Assembly (NCBI RefSeq): GCF_022549695.1
Contig: NZ_JAKZGS010000017.1
Span: 1-64,000, forward strand
Reading direction: 5' to 3'
Length of the DNA: 64,000 bases
Source of the DNA: Belliella calami
GTDB lineage: Bacteria > Bacteroidota > Bacteroidia > Cytophagales > Cyclobacteriaceae
The translations under genes were made by a program, and so were the position numbers. Below the pieces are notes generated by a model. That model worked only from the letters and a program-made list of their open reading frames with translations, searched no databases and was not told where the DNA came from. Positions 28,260 to 37,579 of this stretch are shown piece after piece (within the stretch, counting starts at the first letter, position 1; the number at the start of each line of letters is the position of its first letter).

Positions 28260-29579
28260 ATGTCCGAAATTAAATCCGACAAATTCATCAAGTACAAGGT
28301 GAAAGACATCTCTCTCGCAGAGTGGGGAAGAAAAGAAATAAAGTTGGCAGAAGCCGAAATGCCAGGATTGATGGCGTTGAGAGAAGAGTACGGTGCTGCA
28401 CAACCTCTAAAGGGTGCCAAAATAGCAGGCTGTCTTCACATGACTATCCAAACTGCAGTTTTGATAGAGACGTTGGTTGCTTTAGGAGCTGAGGTGACTT
28501 GGTCTTCATGTAATATTTTCTCTACCCAAGACCATGCAGCAGCAGCAATAGCAGCGGCTGGGATATCTGTATATGCGTGGAAGGGTCTTACAGAAGAGGA
28601 ATTTGATTGGTGTATTGAGCAGACTATTTTCTTTGGAGAAGATAGACAGCCATTGAACATGATCTTGGATGATGGTGGAGATTTGACAAATATGGTTTTG
28701 GATCATTATCCAGAGTTGGTGGAAGGAATCAGAGGCTTGTCAGAGGAAACTACTACAGGTGTACATAGATTGTACGAAAGAATGAAAAAAGGTACGCTTC
28801 CAATGCCTGCAATCAATGTAAACGACTCTGTGACTAAGTCCAAATTTGACAACAAATATGGTTGTAAAGAGTCTTTGGTGGATGCTATCAGAAGAGCTAC
28901 TGACGTAATGATGGCAGGTAAAGTAGCTGTTGTGGCAGGATATGGTGATGTAGGGAAAGGTTCTGCCGCTTCCTTGAGAGGTGCAGGAGCTAGGGTAATT
29001 GTCACTGAGATTGACCCAATCTGTGCGCTACAAGCTGCTATGGATGGATTTGCTGTTAAGAAAATGGTAGACGCTGTCAAAGAAGCTGATATCGTAGTGA
29101 CTGCAACTGGAAATAAAGATATTATTTCTGAGCAACACTTCAGAGCGATGAAGGACAAAGCCATTGTTTGTAACATTGGTCATTTTGATAATGAAATCGA
29201 TATGGCTTGGTTGAACAAAAACTATGGAAATACTAAGGATGTAATCAAGCCTCAAGTGGATCTTTATACCATCGATGGAAAAGAAATTATTCTTCTTGCT
29301 GAAGGTAGATTAGTTAACCTAGGTTGTGCAACGGGTCACCCTTCTTTCGTAATGTCTAACTCATTTACAAACCAAACTTTGGCACAATTGGAGCTTTGGA
29401 CGAATACAGATCAGTACGAGCCAGGAGTGTATGTATTGCCTAAGCATTTGGATGAAAAAGTAGCCGCCTTGCATTTAGCTAAGTTGGGAGTAGAGTTGGA
29501 TACGCTTTCTACTGATCAAGCTGAATATATCGGTGTGACACCAGAAGGCCCATATAAGCCTGAGTATTATAGATATTAA
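28260..29579 (+). CDS. ahcY: Adenosylhomocysteinase (S-adenosylhomocysteine hydrolase)
   Basis: A 439-residue NAD-dependent enzyme splitting S-adenosylhomocysteine into adenosine and homocysteine, regenerating methylation capacity. Motifs: [52 protein letters not shown], the NAD site [13 protein letters not shown] (glycines 227-234), GHFDNEID and the C-terminal dimer tail [11 protein letters not shown]. Full length; followed by a strong terminator. No SAH riboswitch was recognised in the 78 bp upstream. Confidence 0.98.
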   Translation: MSEIKSDKFIKYKVKDISLAEWGRKEIKLAEAEMPGLMALREEYGAAQPLKGAKIAGCLHMTIQTAVLIETLVALGAEVTWSSCNIFSTQDHAAAAIAAAGISVYAWKGLTEEEFDWCIEQTIFFGEDRQPLNMILDDGGDLTNMVLDHYPELVEGIRGLSEETTTGVHRLYERMKKGTLPMPAINVNDSVTKSKFDNKYGCKESLVDAIRRATDVMMAGKVAVVAGYGDVGKGSAASLRGAGARVIVTEIDPICALQAAMDGFAVKKMVDAVKEADIVVTATGNKDIISEQHFRAMKDKAIVCNIGHFDNEIDMAWLNKNYGNTKDVIKPQVDLYTIDGKEIILLAEGRLVNLGCATGHPSFVMSNSFTNQTLAQLELWTNTDQYEPGVYVLPKHLDEKVAALHLAKLGVELDTLSTDQAEYIGVTPEGPYKPEYYRY

Positions 29580-29594
29580 GTGTTTGAATTTATT

Positions 29595-29626
29595 AAAAAA
29601 GCTGGACAATTTGTCCAGCTTTTTTA
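29595..29626. terminator. Bidirectional terminator between ahcY and the propeller lipoprotein gene
   Basis: AAAAAAGCTGGACAA and TTGTCCAGCTTTTTT are perfectly complementary and flanked by A and T tracts, so they serve both convergent genes. The minus-strand gene ends within its right arm. Confidence 0.92.
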
Positions 29627-30739
29627 ATAATGTATTCCCTCTATTTTTATCAAATCTCCTTTGATATAATTTTCGTCATTTTGGAGTTCTCTATGAAGTG
29701 CTAGCCAAATACCCTTAGAATACGAAAATGCGAATGTTCCATCATATCTGTTTGTTCCTAAATTCAAATTACCAAGCTCATTTAAGTTTTCATCCAAAAC
29801 TGTTAATATTATTTCTCTTTTATTGAAAATGTTGTTATCGAGTGCTTGACTATTACCAATGCTTGGGCTTGAAATCCTATAGATTAATTTGTGTAAGTCA
29901 TCGTATATAATCTGAGTATAAAAAGGGTTTGATCGAATATATTCATAATATTCAGAGTCATTTGCATCGAATGAAATGGGAGGGTCAGCTATTGATTTTC
30001 CTTCAAAACTAATTATAGATTTACTGATTGTTTTTTTTGTGTTAAAATCGAAGAAGCTAATTTCTGGACTACCTGAAAATAAAAAATAAATACCTTTATC
30101 AGATTGAGCTGAAGTCAATTGAAATAATCTTCCTGTAAATTCGATTTCTTCGTAATTTGAAGGGTAATCTATACTAATTGCTTCAATTTTCCCATTATAT
30201 AAATTTAGCTCAGCAAAATTATTTTTATTTTTTTCTTTTCCCTTTTTCTGAAAATAGAGAAAAATAGATTCTCCATTTATTCCAGATATTAAGTTGTTTC
30301 TATATCCAAGGTAGGCAGGGTTTCCATAAAGTTTGTCTCGGTCAATGTATAAAGATTCATCAAATAGATTAAATTCTTTTGTTTTAATTCCATTTTTATC
30401 AAAAACAGCAATTGAATAATCATCTGCTAAAACATAATTACTATTATCCAAAAAAGTAAAATTGATAGGGCTGTCAAAGCCATTTGGCCCATTTAAATCT
30501 TGCGATTTAGAACTGATTGACTGACTAATTAAATCGAAAAATATTATTTCATGATTAAATTTGTCAAAGACTATTAGTGTGTCATTTAATACTTGGAAGG
30601 ATTTATAATTAACATCAAGTTTGTCTTGGGTGGGAAAGTTACTCGGTTCTGATTCAAAAATTAATGAAGCAGTAATTTGATTTGTTTTTTGGCATGAACA
30701 AATGGTGAAAAATAAAAATATTAAAAGGCAGTATTTCAT
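29624..30739 (-). CDS. Beta-propeller lipoprotein, DUF4221-like
   Basis: A 371-residue predicted lipoprotein (lipobox TICSC, Cys16). After the leader the sequence is a series of beta-rich repeats (VLNDTLIVFDKFNHEIIFFD, NYVLADDYSIAVFDKNG, GSPEISFFDFNTKK), as in six-bladed-propeller proteins and the DUF4221 lipoproteins of Bacteroidota. The function of the family is unknown. The small Cys-containing secreted peptide gene lies directly upstream on the same strand (54 bp gap), a pairing like that of NVEALA peptides with propeller lipoproteins. Confidence 0.7.
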   Translation of the reverse strand: MKYCLLIFLFFTICSCQKTNQITASLIFESEPSNFPTQDKLDVNYKSFQVLNDTLIVFDKFNHEIIFFDLISQSISSKSQDLNGPNGFDSPINFTFLDNSNYVLADDYSIAVFDKNGIKTKEFNLFDESLYIDRDKLYGNPAYLGYRNNLISGINGESIFLYFQKKGKEKNKNNFAELNLYNGKIEAISIDYPSNYEEIEFTGRLFQLTSAQSDKGIYFLFSGSPEISFFDFNTKKTISKSIISFEGKSIADPPISFDANDSEYYEYIRSNPFYTQIIYDDLHKLIYRISSPSIGNSQALDNNIFNKREIILTVLDENLNELGNLNLGTNRYDGTFAFSYSKGIWLALHRELQNDENYIKGDLIKIEGIHY

Positions 30740-30792
30740 ACTTTTTTGGTTTAAAATAGGGAGTTTAAAACTCCCCTTGAAGAAAGATTAAA

Positions 30793-31026
30793 TTAACAAG
30801 TTCCCGAAGGTCTTTTTTTTGCAGGTTTACCACATTTTGATGTGCTTTCAACTATTCTACATTCCTTATTTGGTCGACTTAACTCGCATTCATGCCAGAA
30901 CCATTGTTGCTTAACACCCCCATTCTCCCAACCATCTTCTTCCTCCTCCTGAGAAATTGACAAGAAACTTGGTACTGTTAAAGTCATTACTAGAGTCATA
31001 GTAAAACAGAAAATTTTCTTTTTCAT
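30793..31026 (-). CDS. Small secreted Cys-rich peptide (NVEALA-like position)
   Basis: A 77-residue ORF beginning MKKKIFCFTMTLVMTLTVP. It has a signal peptide (about 1-26), an acidic patch EEEEDG and a mature C-terminus with four cysteines (HECELSRPNKECRI ... SKCGKPAKKRPSGTC) suited to two disulfides. The start is set at 31026 because this gives a standard leader; an in-frame ATG 17 codons upstream gives an implausible N-terminus. It is cotranscribed with the propeller lipoprotein downstream. No family was recognised with certainty. The layout recalls the NVEALA family of short exported peptides, though the name-giving motif is absent. Confidence 0.65.
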   Translation of the reverse strand: MKKKIFCFTMTLVMTLTVPSFLSISQEEEEDGWENGGVKQQWFWHECELSRPNKECRIVESTSKCGKPAKKRPSGTC

Positions 31027-31089
31027 ATGTATTTGATATTTAGTTAAGTCCAAATCAAAAAAAAAATGAAAAATCAAACTTTTTTTTAA

Positions 31090-31899
31090 TTATTGCTCCA
31101 ATATGATTGTCCTTCCGTCAGATAGCAAAATACTGATTTTTGATTCGCAAGTATCTTCCGAAACAAAAGTGACGGTATGTGCCAATGATCTATTTGGATT
31201 CCTAAATATTTCCCAAACTTCAATTCCACTGTTAGGCAACACCCAACCTTCCAAGATACAAGCGATAGAATATTTTCGTTGAGTAGTAGATACCATTTTT
31301 AGTGGCCTTCCTGTAATATTGCGTCCTTCAATTTGCCCCATGCTACTAATTGAAGTGAATTCACCATTGGTGCTTTCTAAATTGTAAGAAAAAGAGCCAG
31401 AGATTTTTGTTCTAGACTGGAATTCATCGATGATTATCAAATCTTCAAACTCTTCAATCCAACGAGGAACGGAAGTGTTACTTTGGGTATTTGTGAAGCT
31501 TCTTGCACCTTGTATTTCAGAGTCTTTCAACTTATAGTTTTCATATTGAAGATTTACTTTTTCATTTTGCAAGCTGTCTTCGGTAAATTCTAAAATGATT
31601 CTTCCAGTTCGAGTAAGTCTTTGACTAGCACATGTTTCCTTGGCTGAAAAATCCAAAGTAACAGTTTTTGAAATATCTGAGATAGTGAGGTCGGGGCAAC
31701 CTGGCAAAGAATCAATTGTGGCATTTTGATAATCTTGGAAAGAATAAAAAGCATATATTATCGATTCTTCCAAAGCTAATGAAGTTCTTGAAATCTCATT
31801 AGCTTCAACTTGAAGATTTGTAGAAATATTTTTGTCAATGTCATTGGTGCATGACCAAATAAGGATTAGACAAAGAATTGTGAAAAATATTCGATTCAT
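31090..31899 (-). CDS. Lipoprotein of unknown function
   Basis: A 269-residue predicted lipoprotein starting MNRIFFTILCLILIWSC with the lipid-anchored Cys at residue 17. The mature part is beta-rich with a DFSAKETCASQRLTRTGRIILEF segment and repeated TGRI/SGSF/TGRPL turns, plus a second Cys pair (IACILEGWV, SEDTCESKI). No family recognised. The start at 31899 is preferred to the longer frame to 31971, because only it yields a lipoprotein leader. It is followed on the same strand by the small secreted peptide gene. Confidence 0.7.
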   Translation of the reverse strand: MNRIFFTILCLILIWSCTNDIDKNISTNLQVEANEISRTSLALEESIIYAFYSFQDYQNATIDSLPGCPDLTISDISKTVTLDFSAKETCASQRLTRTGRIILEFTEDSLQNEKVNLQYENYKLKDSEIQGARSFTNTQSNTSVPRWIEEFEDLIIIDEFQSRTKISGSFSYNLESTNGEFTSISSMGQIEGRNITGRPLKMVSTTQRKYSIACILEGWVLPNSGIEVWEIFRNPNRSLAHTVTFVSEDTCESKISILLSDGRTIILEQ

Positions 31900-32025
31900 G
31901 GTGATATATTGTAGAGTCAAAGTTAAGTCCTTTGTCCTATAAAAAAAATGATGCCAAATCTTAAAGCGCATTCTTTTTTTATGCTTGAAAGAATCTTTAT
32001 CTTAAAACTTTAAACCCAATAAACA

Positions 32026-32898
32026 ATGAGTTATACTGAAGGAATGTTAAAAGAAGGTGCCCTCAAAGGCAAAAATATACTTGTAACAGGTGGCGGAACA
32101 GGTCTGGGGAAATCTATGGGATTGTACTTTTTAAAGTTGGGAGCCAATCTGGTAATCACAAGCAGAAAGCTAGAGGTATTGCAAGAGACTGCTCAAGAAA
32201 TGGAGAAAGAAACTGGTGGAAAAGTCTTGGCGCTTGCATGCGATGTTAGGGAAATTGACCAAGTAGAGAAAATGTGGAAAGATGCAGTTGATCATTTTGG
32301 TCAGATTCATGCAGTATTGAATAATGCAGCTGGAAATTTTATCAGTCCTACTGAGCGACTTTCTACAAATGCATTTAATACTGTTCTTGATATTGTTTTG
32401 AAAGGCACTTCCCAAGTTACGCTTACAGCAGGAAAGCATTGGATAAAAGAAAAACAGAAAGGCACATTTTTGAATATAGTCACAACTTATGCATGGACAG
32501 GTTCTGGCTATGTAGTCCCAAGTGCAGCAGCCAAAGCAGGAGTATTGGCCATGACAAGATCGCTGGCTGTAGAATGGGCAAAATATAACATTAGATCGAA
32601 TGCAATTGCCCCGGGACCTTTTCCTACAGAAGGAGCTTGGAGTAGATTATTGCCTGGAGATCTGGTAAAGAAATTTGATCCTGCAAAAAAAGTTCCCGTA
32701 GGAAGAGTAGGAGAGCATCAGGAATTGGCAAATTTGGCAGCATACCTGATGTCGGATTTTTCTGCTTATGTAAATGGTGAAGTGATTACCATTGATGGAG
32801 GCGAATGGCTTCAAGGTGCAGGCGAATTCAATAATTTGGATCAAATACCTCAAGAGCTTTGGGATATGATGGAGGCATCAAGAGGAAAAAAGGGATGA
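32026..32898 (+). CDS. SDR oxidoreductase, 2,4-dienoyl-CoA reductase-like
   Basis: A 290-residue short-chain dehydrogenase. The NADP-binding TGGGTGLG lies at residues 21-28, followed by VLNNAAGNFISPTERLS and VPSAAAKAGVLAMTRSLAVEW. The catalytic Lys is kept, but a Ser stands where most SDRs have Tyr, as expected of the DECR branch. APGPFPTEGAWSRL and VNGEVITIDGGEWLQGAG close the fold. These features match 2,4-dienoyl-CoA reductases, which remove double bonds during unsaturated fatty-acid oxidation. The exact substrate is inferred. Confidence 0.88.
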   Translation: MSYTEGMLKEGALKGKNILVTGGGTGLGKSMGLYFLKLGANLVITSRKLEVLQETAQEMEKETGGKVLALACDVREIDQVEKMWKDAVDHFGQIHAVLNNAAGNFISPTERLSTNAFNTVLDIVLKGTSQVTLTAGKHWIKEKQKGTFLNIVTTYAWTGSGYVVPSAAAKAGVLAMTRSLAVEWAKYNIRSNAIAPGPFPTEGAWSRLLPGDLVKKFDPAKKVPVGRVGEHQELANLAAYLMSDFSAYVNGEVITIDGGEWLQGAGEFNNLDQIPQELWDMMEASRGKKG

Positions 32899-32954
32899 GC
32901 CCCAAATTGCTTTGGGGCTATTTGAAAGCTAAATGGAAAATTAGGAACTTATAA

Positions 32955-33470
32955 CTATCGTCCCTGCATTTTCTTTGCTTGGGTATATTTTCTGTCTAAT
33001 TTCCTGTTCAGCTGCTTTACCAAGTAGTTGAGATTATAGTTGGTGTCTGTAGAGGATTCTTTAAAAGTGTTCTCTACTATTTCACCATTTTTATTTCTAA
33101 TGTTAAGCTGAACGAGGTATTGATTTCCTCGTTCACCATAATTTTCGGTAATGTCAATTGTAGCATAGAAACTAACGTCTTTTTGTTCAGAATCCATTGC
33201 GAATTGGAGGTCTGAAAACCTGTAATTTTCTTTAAAAGCTTTTTCTAATTTCAGGTTGAATGAATCTGTTTCTTTTTGTAATCGATTTGCACGTCGGTTT
33301 TGATTATACTTTTTGTGGAGGTTGATGTCTGACTCTCTGTCTGATAAGAACACATACAAAGTGTCACCTTTGAGTGCCTGTACATCTTCCAATTTCATGA
33401 GACCGACTATTCCGGGTGAACAGGAAGATAAAATTATAGTTATACAGAAGTAGAAAAAGTATTTGTTCAT
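32955..33470 (-). CDS. Lipoprotein of unknown function
   Basis: A 171-residue predicted lipoprotein (lipobox ILSSC, Cys17). The mature sequence is strongly charged, with DRESDINLHKKYNQNRR and a C-terminal NLNYLVKQLNRKLDRKYTQAKK helix. It contains a beta segment YLVQLNIRNKNGEIVENTF. No domain recognised. It stands alone, convergent with the SDR gene. Confidence 0.7.
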   Translation of the reverse strand: MNKYFFYFCITIILSSCSPGIVGLMKLEDVQALKGDTLYVFLSDRESDINLHKKYNQNRRANRLQKETDSFNLKLEKAFKENYRFSDLQFAMDSEQKDVSFYATIDITENYGERGNQYLVQLNIRNKNGEIVENTFKESSTDTNYNLNYLVKQLNRKLDRKYTQAKKMQGR

Positions 33471-33595
33471 AGTCTTTATATTTTAGGACATTTATAAATA
33501 GGAATACGTCAATATAAATGATAGTGTTATATTTTAATCTTCCATTTAGCTTTACTCATTAAATTGACCTTAAAATTTGCTTTAAAAATTATAAT

Positions 33596-34069
33596 ATGGA
33601 TAAAATCAATTTTAGATTAATTTATTTAATCGGAGTTTTTGCATTTAGTTTTTTATTAATTACTAGCTGTAAATTATATGAAGACAATGAATTTACCACT
33701 TTTCAAGGGGTTTTAATTTTTGAAGATGGAACTCCTGCACAAAATATAGAGGTAGTGTTTGCTAATGAAATATTGTTAGTAGAAATGGAAGGTTTTTCAT
33801 GGAATGATGCTTCAAATGGTATTTATAGAGGAAAGACAAATGAAAGGGGGGTGTTCAAATTTGTTGTTCCCAAGAAAAACTTTCAGTTTGCATTATCCGC
33901 AAGAGATAATTTCGATCCTCTTTATTATTTGTATATAGAACCAGATTTTGTTTTTGGAGTTGAAAAAAATGATGAAATAACGGAGGAAATCTACTTGTTT
34001 TTGAATGAGTATTCCATAAATGAACAACAGGTGCTAGACTTATCAAACGTTTTCATCAAGCCATTATGA
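33596..34069 (+). CDS. Lipoprotein with carboxypeptidase-regulatory-like fold
   Basis: A 157-residue predicted lipoprotein (leader to Cys25 in FLLITSCKLYED). The mature region TFQGVLIFEDGTPAQNIEVVFAN ... GKTNERGVFKFVVPKKNF has the G-x-(L/V)-x-x-x-x-G-x-P ... T-(N/D)-x-x-G-x-F pattern of CarboxypepD_reg-like (Ig-type) domains. Its stop overlaps the next start (ATGA), so it is translationally coupled to the beta-barrel-like gene. The last residues (NEQQVLDLSN) have an echo at about 50295-50325. Confidence 0.68.
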   Translation: MDKINFRLIYLIGVFAFSFLLITSCKLYEDNEFTTFQGVLIFEDGTPAQNIEVVFANEILLVEMEGFSWNDASNGIYRGKTNERGVFKFVVPKKNFQFALSARDNFDPLYYLYIEPDFVFGVEKNDEITEEIYLFLNEYSINEQQVLDLSNVFIKPL

Positions 34070-34683
34070 AAAAAGCACTACTAATCATTTGTGTTGTTTT
34101 ACCCTTACTGGGTTTTTCCCAAAATATCAAAAACAAAAACGAAGGCATAGAATGGGGGCTTTCTGGCAGTCTTTATCAGCCTTTTTTGCAAGGGAATAAT
34201 TTTTTGGCAAATGATTATTCAGTTTTTCCGGGAGTTCAGTTTACTTTGAAAGCGAGATATAATAATTTGCCTGGAATAGGTGGGGTTTTGTCTGGGAATA
34301 TAACTAGAATCAACAACTCGAAGTTTCTAGCTGATTTTTTCGAAAACTCAAGATTTCAAGAAACCGGATTGTTTGTCTATCATATAATACCAATTTCAGA
34401 AAAAATATCAGTGGAACCGCGGATCGGATATGGGAACTTTGTTGCTGTAAATATAGATGATACCCAAAAATTTCGTTTAAATTATGACAGGATTTTTGGT
34501 CAAGTTAACGTAAGTTGTTTTTTGATGAAATCGGGTGACTATGGGGAGTGTAATCTTATTGGTGGATTCGCTTATGGCATTTTGAATGGACATAGAATCA
34601 ATATCAATCAAGATGATAGAAACTATGTCCAAAAGTCCAGTGTTTTGGCTTTTAACTTGGGGATAGAATTAGTTTTTCATTAA
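34066..34683 (+). CDS. Secreted/outer-membrane beta-barrel-like protein
   Basis: A 205-residue protein with signal peptide (residues 1-18, LLGFSQ). The mature part alternates hydrophobic and polar residues in strands of about ten residues with aromatic girdles (GIEWGLSGSLYQPF, GVQFTLKARYNNL, VEPRIGYGNFVAVNI) and ends with LGIELVFH, a C-terminal aromatic/His typical of small outer-membrane barrels. Function unknown. Coupled by a 4-bp overlap to the upstream lipoprotein, probably its partner. Confidence 0.7.
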   Translation: MKKALLIICVVLPLLGFSQNIKNKNEGIEWGLSGSLYQPFLQGNNFLANDYSVFPGVQFTLKARYNNLPGIGGVLSGNITRINNSKFLADFFENSRFQETGLFVYHIIPISEKISVEPRIGYGNFVAVNIDDTQKFRLNYDRIFGQVNVSCFLMKSGDYGECNLIGGFAYGILNGHRININQDDRNYVQKSSVLAFNLGIELVFH

Positions 34684-34732
34684 TACAAAAACCCAAATAA
34701 ATGCTTAATAAATCAATCAATAAAATCTTAAA

Positions 34733-34784
34733 TTGCTTATCTTAATAAGCATTAATTTAATTTACTGCTTATTAGGATAAGCAA
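34733..34784. terminator. Long near-perfect inverted repeat between convergent genes
   Basis: TTGCTTATCTTAATAAGCA (34733-34751) and TGCTTATTAGGATAAGCAA (34766-34784) pair over 19 positions with one wobble. Each arm is itself a near-palindrome. It lies between the barrel gene and the convergent flavoprotein gene. It may be a terminator without a U tract or a binding site. Confidence 0.6.
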
Positions 34785-34792
34785 TAGATTGA

Positions 34793-35821
34793 TTACGAAA
34801 ATTCCTCCACAGTCAAATCATTGTTTATCATCGCCCCAGCGAGGCTTCCAGTAGCTACGGCATTGGCAACGGATCGCATCATGCTCGTACTGTCTCCGCA
34901 AGCTAGGACATTGTCAATGTTGGTCTTTTGAAGCATATCTACTTTGATGTGGCCTTGTTCGGTGATTTCACAGCCGAGGTTTTCAGGGATCTTGCAGTGC
35001 TGTTCAAATGCTGGGCGTGAATATATGACTGTCAGATCAAAGGTGGATTTGTCCTTGAAAACAAGCTGTCTGACTTTTCCATGTTCATGATTAAAGAAGT
35101 CGATTTCCTTTTCAACGATAGAGATATTGTGTTTTTTGATTCTACCCGTCTGTTCCTGTGTCAAAGTAGCTTTTCCATTTGTGAAAATAGTCAGGTCTTT
35201 TGTCCAATTGTTGATCAATTGCGCATAATGGAAAGCAAAATCACCATTGGCCAAGATTCCGGTTTTCTCATTCCTCACTTCGTAACCGTGGCAGTATGGG
35301 CAGTGGATCACCGAGTTCCCCCAACATTCCGAAAATCCTTCTATGTCAGGCATAAGGTCTTTGACTCCTGTTGCGAAAAGTAGCTTTTTGGCCTTGAAGC
35401 TTTCTCCAGTTTCTGTGGTAATAATAAAACCAGAATTAGTTTTGGTACCATTGATGGCAAGTCCTTCGTGGAATTTGACAGTGTCATATTGTAAGACTTG
35501 GGCCTTAGCCTTTTTGGCTATTTCGGATGGTTTTTCTCCGTCCTGTGTGATAAAATTGTGTGAATGTGGAGTTTGCCTATTGCATGGTAAGCCACTGTCG
35601 ATAATCAATACGTTTCTCAATGCCCTACCCAATGCCATCGCTGCAGAAAGTCCGGCATAGCTTCCTCCAATGATGATTACATCGTAATACTTTTCGTTTT
35701 TCATATAACTTGGTTTAATTGATTTTTCTGTAAAAACATACGGAGAAAAACTTGACAGCGTAGTAACAGCAATACTACATTGGACTAGAAATTCTCGTCT
35801 AGTTTGGTTTAATTTTTCCAT
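34793..35821 (-). CDS. Thioredoxin-reductase-like NAD(P)/FAD oxidoreductase with Tat-like leader
   Basis: A 342-residue flavoprotein. FAD site: VIIIGGSYAGLSAAMALG (about 48-65); redox-active-type CPYC at 174-177 (HCPYCHGYEVR); second nucleotide-binding segment GILANGDFAF; FAD-closing ACGDSTSMMRSV. Homologues usually begin at the residue corresponding to Met40 (MKNEKYYDVIII). Here the frame continues upstream in phase with MEKLNQTRREFLVQCSIAVTT, which carries a twin-arginine-like TRREFL followed by a hydrophobic stretch and suggests export of the folded flavoprotein. Either start (35821 or 35704) is possible. Its thiol substrate is unknown. Confidence 0.82.
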   Translation of the reverse strand: MEKLNQTRREFLVQCSIAVTTLSSFSPYVFTEKSIKPSYMKNEKYYDVIIIGGSYAGLSAAMALGRALRNVLIIDSGLPCNRQTPHSHNFITQDGEKPSEIAKKAKAQVLQYDTVKFHEGLAINGTKTNSGFIITTETGESFKAKKLLFATGVKDLMPDIEGFSECWGNSVIHCPYCHGYEVRNEKTGILANGDFAFHYAQLINNWTKDLTIFTNGKATLTQEQTGRIKKHNISIVEKEIDFFNHEHGKVRQLVFKDKSTFDLTVIYSRPAFEQHCKIPENLGCEITEQGHIKVDMLQKTNIDNVLACGDSTSMMRSVANAVATGSLAGAMINNDLTVEEFS

Positions 35822-36104
35822 ACATTTTGATTTACAAAACGCAACAATGTTGCATGTAAATCAGTTCAATCAATTTTGTGAAATGTTTTATTCGATTAAG
35901 ATTCAATTTTTGAAATTGGATTTGTAAAGAAGCGAAATCAAATCTAGAAGAATTTAGAGGATAAAAACTGTGAAATGAAAATGGATGGTAATCTTAGTAT
36001 GGAGAATTGAAAATGTGATTAGCAACAAATTCTACGATCTAACTTTGAGATCTTTTCCTTTATTCCAATCCAATTCTTTTTATATTTGCACCCAAACGAA
36101 AGCC

Positions 36105-36647
36105 ATGCAAAAAAGACTTGTCCTTGATCAGCAGCAAATCGAAATTATTCTGAAGCGATTTTGTCACCAATTGATCGAAAACCATGATACTTTTGAGAAT
36201 ACCGTCCTTCTAGGTTTGCAACCACGTGGGCCGATCGTATTGGATAAGCTAGTGAAATTATTGGAAGAAATCTCTGGAATCAAAGTTCCCTCCGGCTATT
36301 TGGATGCGACTTTCCACAGAGATGATTTTAGGAGAAGAGACTTTCCATTGAAAGCTAATGAAACCAAAATCAATTTTTTGATCGAAGGAAAGAAAGTCAT
36401 TTTGGTCGATGATGTGCTGTACAAAGGGAGGTCTGTCCGTGCTGCCATGGATGCGATGATTGCTTTTGGAAGACCAGCAAAAGTTGAATTAATGGTCTTG
36501 GTCGATAGAAAATTCACCAGAGATTATCCAATCATGCCGGATTACTGCGGTTTGAAAGTCAATACCCTTGAAAGCCAGTATGTAATGGTGGAATGGGCAG
36601 ACAATGGATATGATAAAGACGCAATTTGGATAACTGAAAAAGCTTAA
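36105..36647 (+). CDS. pyrR: Bifunctional pyr operon regulator / uracil phosphoribosyltransferase PyrR
   Basis: A 180-residue type I phosphoribosyltransferase-fold protein. The PRPP-binding loop is VILVDDVLYKGRSVRAA; upstream LQPRGPIVLDKL and downstream VELMVLVDRKFTRDYPI complete the PyrR signature. In other phyla PyrR attenuates pyr mRNA in response to UMP. No attenuator was recognised upstream of pyrB here, so regulation by it is not shown. The start at 36105 (MQKRLVLDQQQIEI) is preferred, since the longer frame to 35985 has no family match. It lies 8 bp upstream of pyrB. Confidence 0.93.
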   Translation: MQKRLVLDQQQIEIILKRFCHQLIENHDTFENTVLLGLQPRGPIVLDKLVKLLEEISGIKVPSGYLDATFHRDDFRRRDFPLKANETKINFLIEGKKVILVDDVLYKGRSVRAAMDAMIAFGRPAKVELMVLVDRKFTRDYPIMPDYCGLKVNTLESQYVMVEWADNGYDKDAIWITEKA

Positions 36648-36655
36648 GAGAAGAT

Positions 36656-37579
36656 ATGTCACAACTCAGCACGAAACATCTTTTGGGAATCAAAGACATC
36701 AGCACAGAAGATATCCAATTGATCTTTGAGACCGCCGATAATTTTAAAGATGTACTCAATCGTCCCATCAAAAAAGTACCTTCCCTAAGAGATATTACGA
36801 TCGCCAATATATTTTTTGAAAATTCCACTAGGACCAAACTTTCCTTTGAGCTTGCAGAAAAAAGACTTTCAGCCGATGTTGTGAATTTTTCTTCAAGTAA
36901 TAGTTCGGTGAAAAAAGGAGAGACTTTGATCGATACTGTCAACAACATCCTTTCTATGAAAGTAGATATGGTGGTCATGAGGCATAGCAGTCCAGGAGCA
37001 CCGCATTTTCTATCAAAAAACATCAAAGCCAATATCGTCAATGCTGGTGACGGAACACACGAACATCCTACACAGGCACTTTTGGATTCATTTTCCATCA
37101 GGGAAAAGTTGGGGGATGTAGCAGGGAAAAAAGTCGCCATCATTGGAGATATCTTGCACTCTAGGGTAGCAATTTCAAACATTTTTTGTCTTCAAAAACT
37201 CGGTGCTGAAGTGATGGTTTGTGGGCCGATTACCTTGATCCCGAAGCATATTGCAAGTCTGGGAGTAAAAGTAGAATACGATGTGCAAAAAGCCCTCGCT
37301 TGGTGTGATGTGGCCAATGTGCTTAGGATACAGTTGGAAAGACAGCAGATCAAGTATTTTCCTTCCTTGAGAGAATACTCACTTTACTATGGAGTCAATA
37401 AAAAGATGCTGGATCGATTGGATAAAGAAATCGTCATCATGCACCCAGGACCAATCAATAGAGGAGTAGAATTGAATTCTGATGTAGCGGACAGTGAGCA
37501 CTCCATCATCCTCAACCAAGTTGAAAATGGGGTAGCGATTAGGATGGCGGTTTTGTATTTGTTGGCTGGGGTGAAGTAG
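36656..37579 (+). CDS. pyrB: Aspartate carbamoyltransferase catalytic subunit
   Basis: A 307-residue enzyme catalysing the first committed step of pyrimidine synthesis. The carbamoyl-phosphate site is FFENSTRTKLSFELAEKRL (family STRT), with KKGETLIDT, MRHSSPGAPHF, NAGDGTHEHPTQALLD, and IMHPGPINRGVE near the C-terminus. Full length; second gene of pyrR-pyrB. No pyrI is present, as usual for this class B/C type. The accessory region begins right behind it. Confidence 0.97.
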   Translation: MSQLSTKHLLGIKDISTEDIQLIFETADNFKDVLNRPIKKVPSLRDITIANIFFENSTRTKLSFELAEKRLSADVVNFSSSNSSVKKGETLIDTVNNILSMKVDMVVMRHSSPGAPHFLSKNIKANIVNAGDGTHEHPTQALLDSFSIREKLGDVAGKKVAIIGDILHSRVAISNIFCLQKLGAEVMVCGPITLIPKHIASLGVKVEYDVQKALAWCDVANVLRIQLERQQIKYFPSLREYSLYYGVNKKMLDRLDKEIVIMHPGPINRGVELNSDVADSEHSIILNQVENGVAIRMAVLYLLAGVK

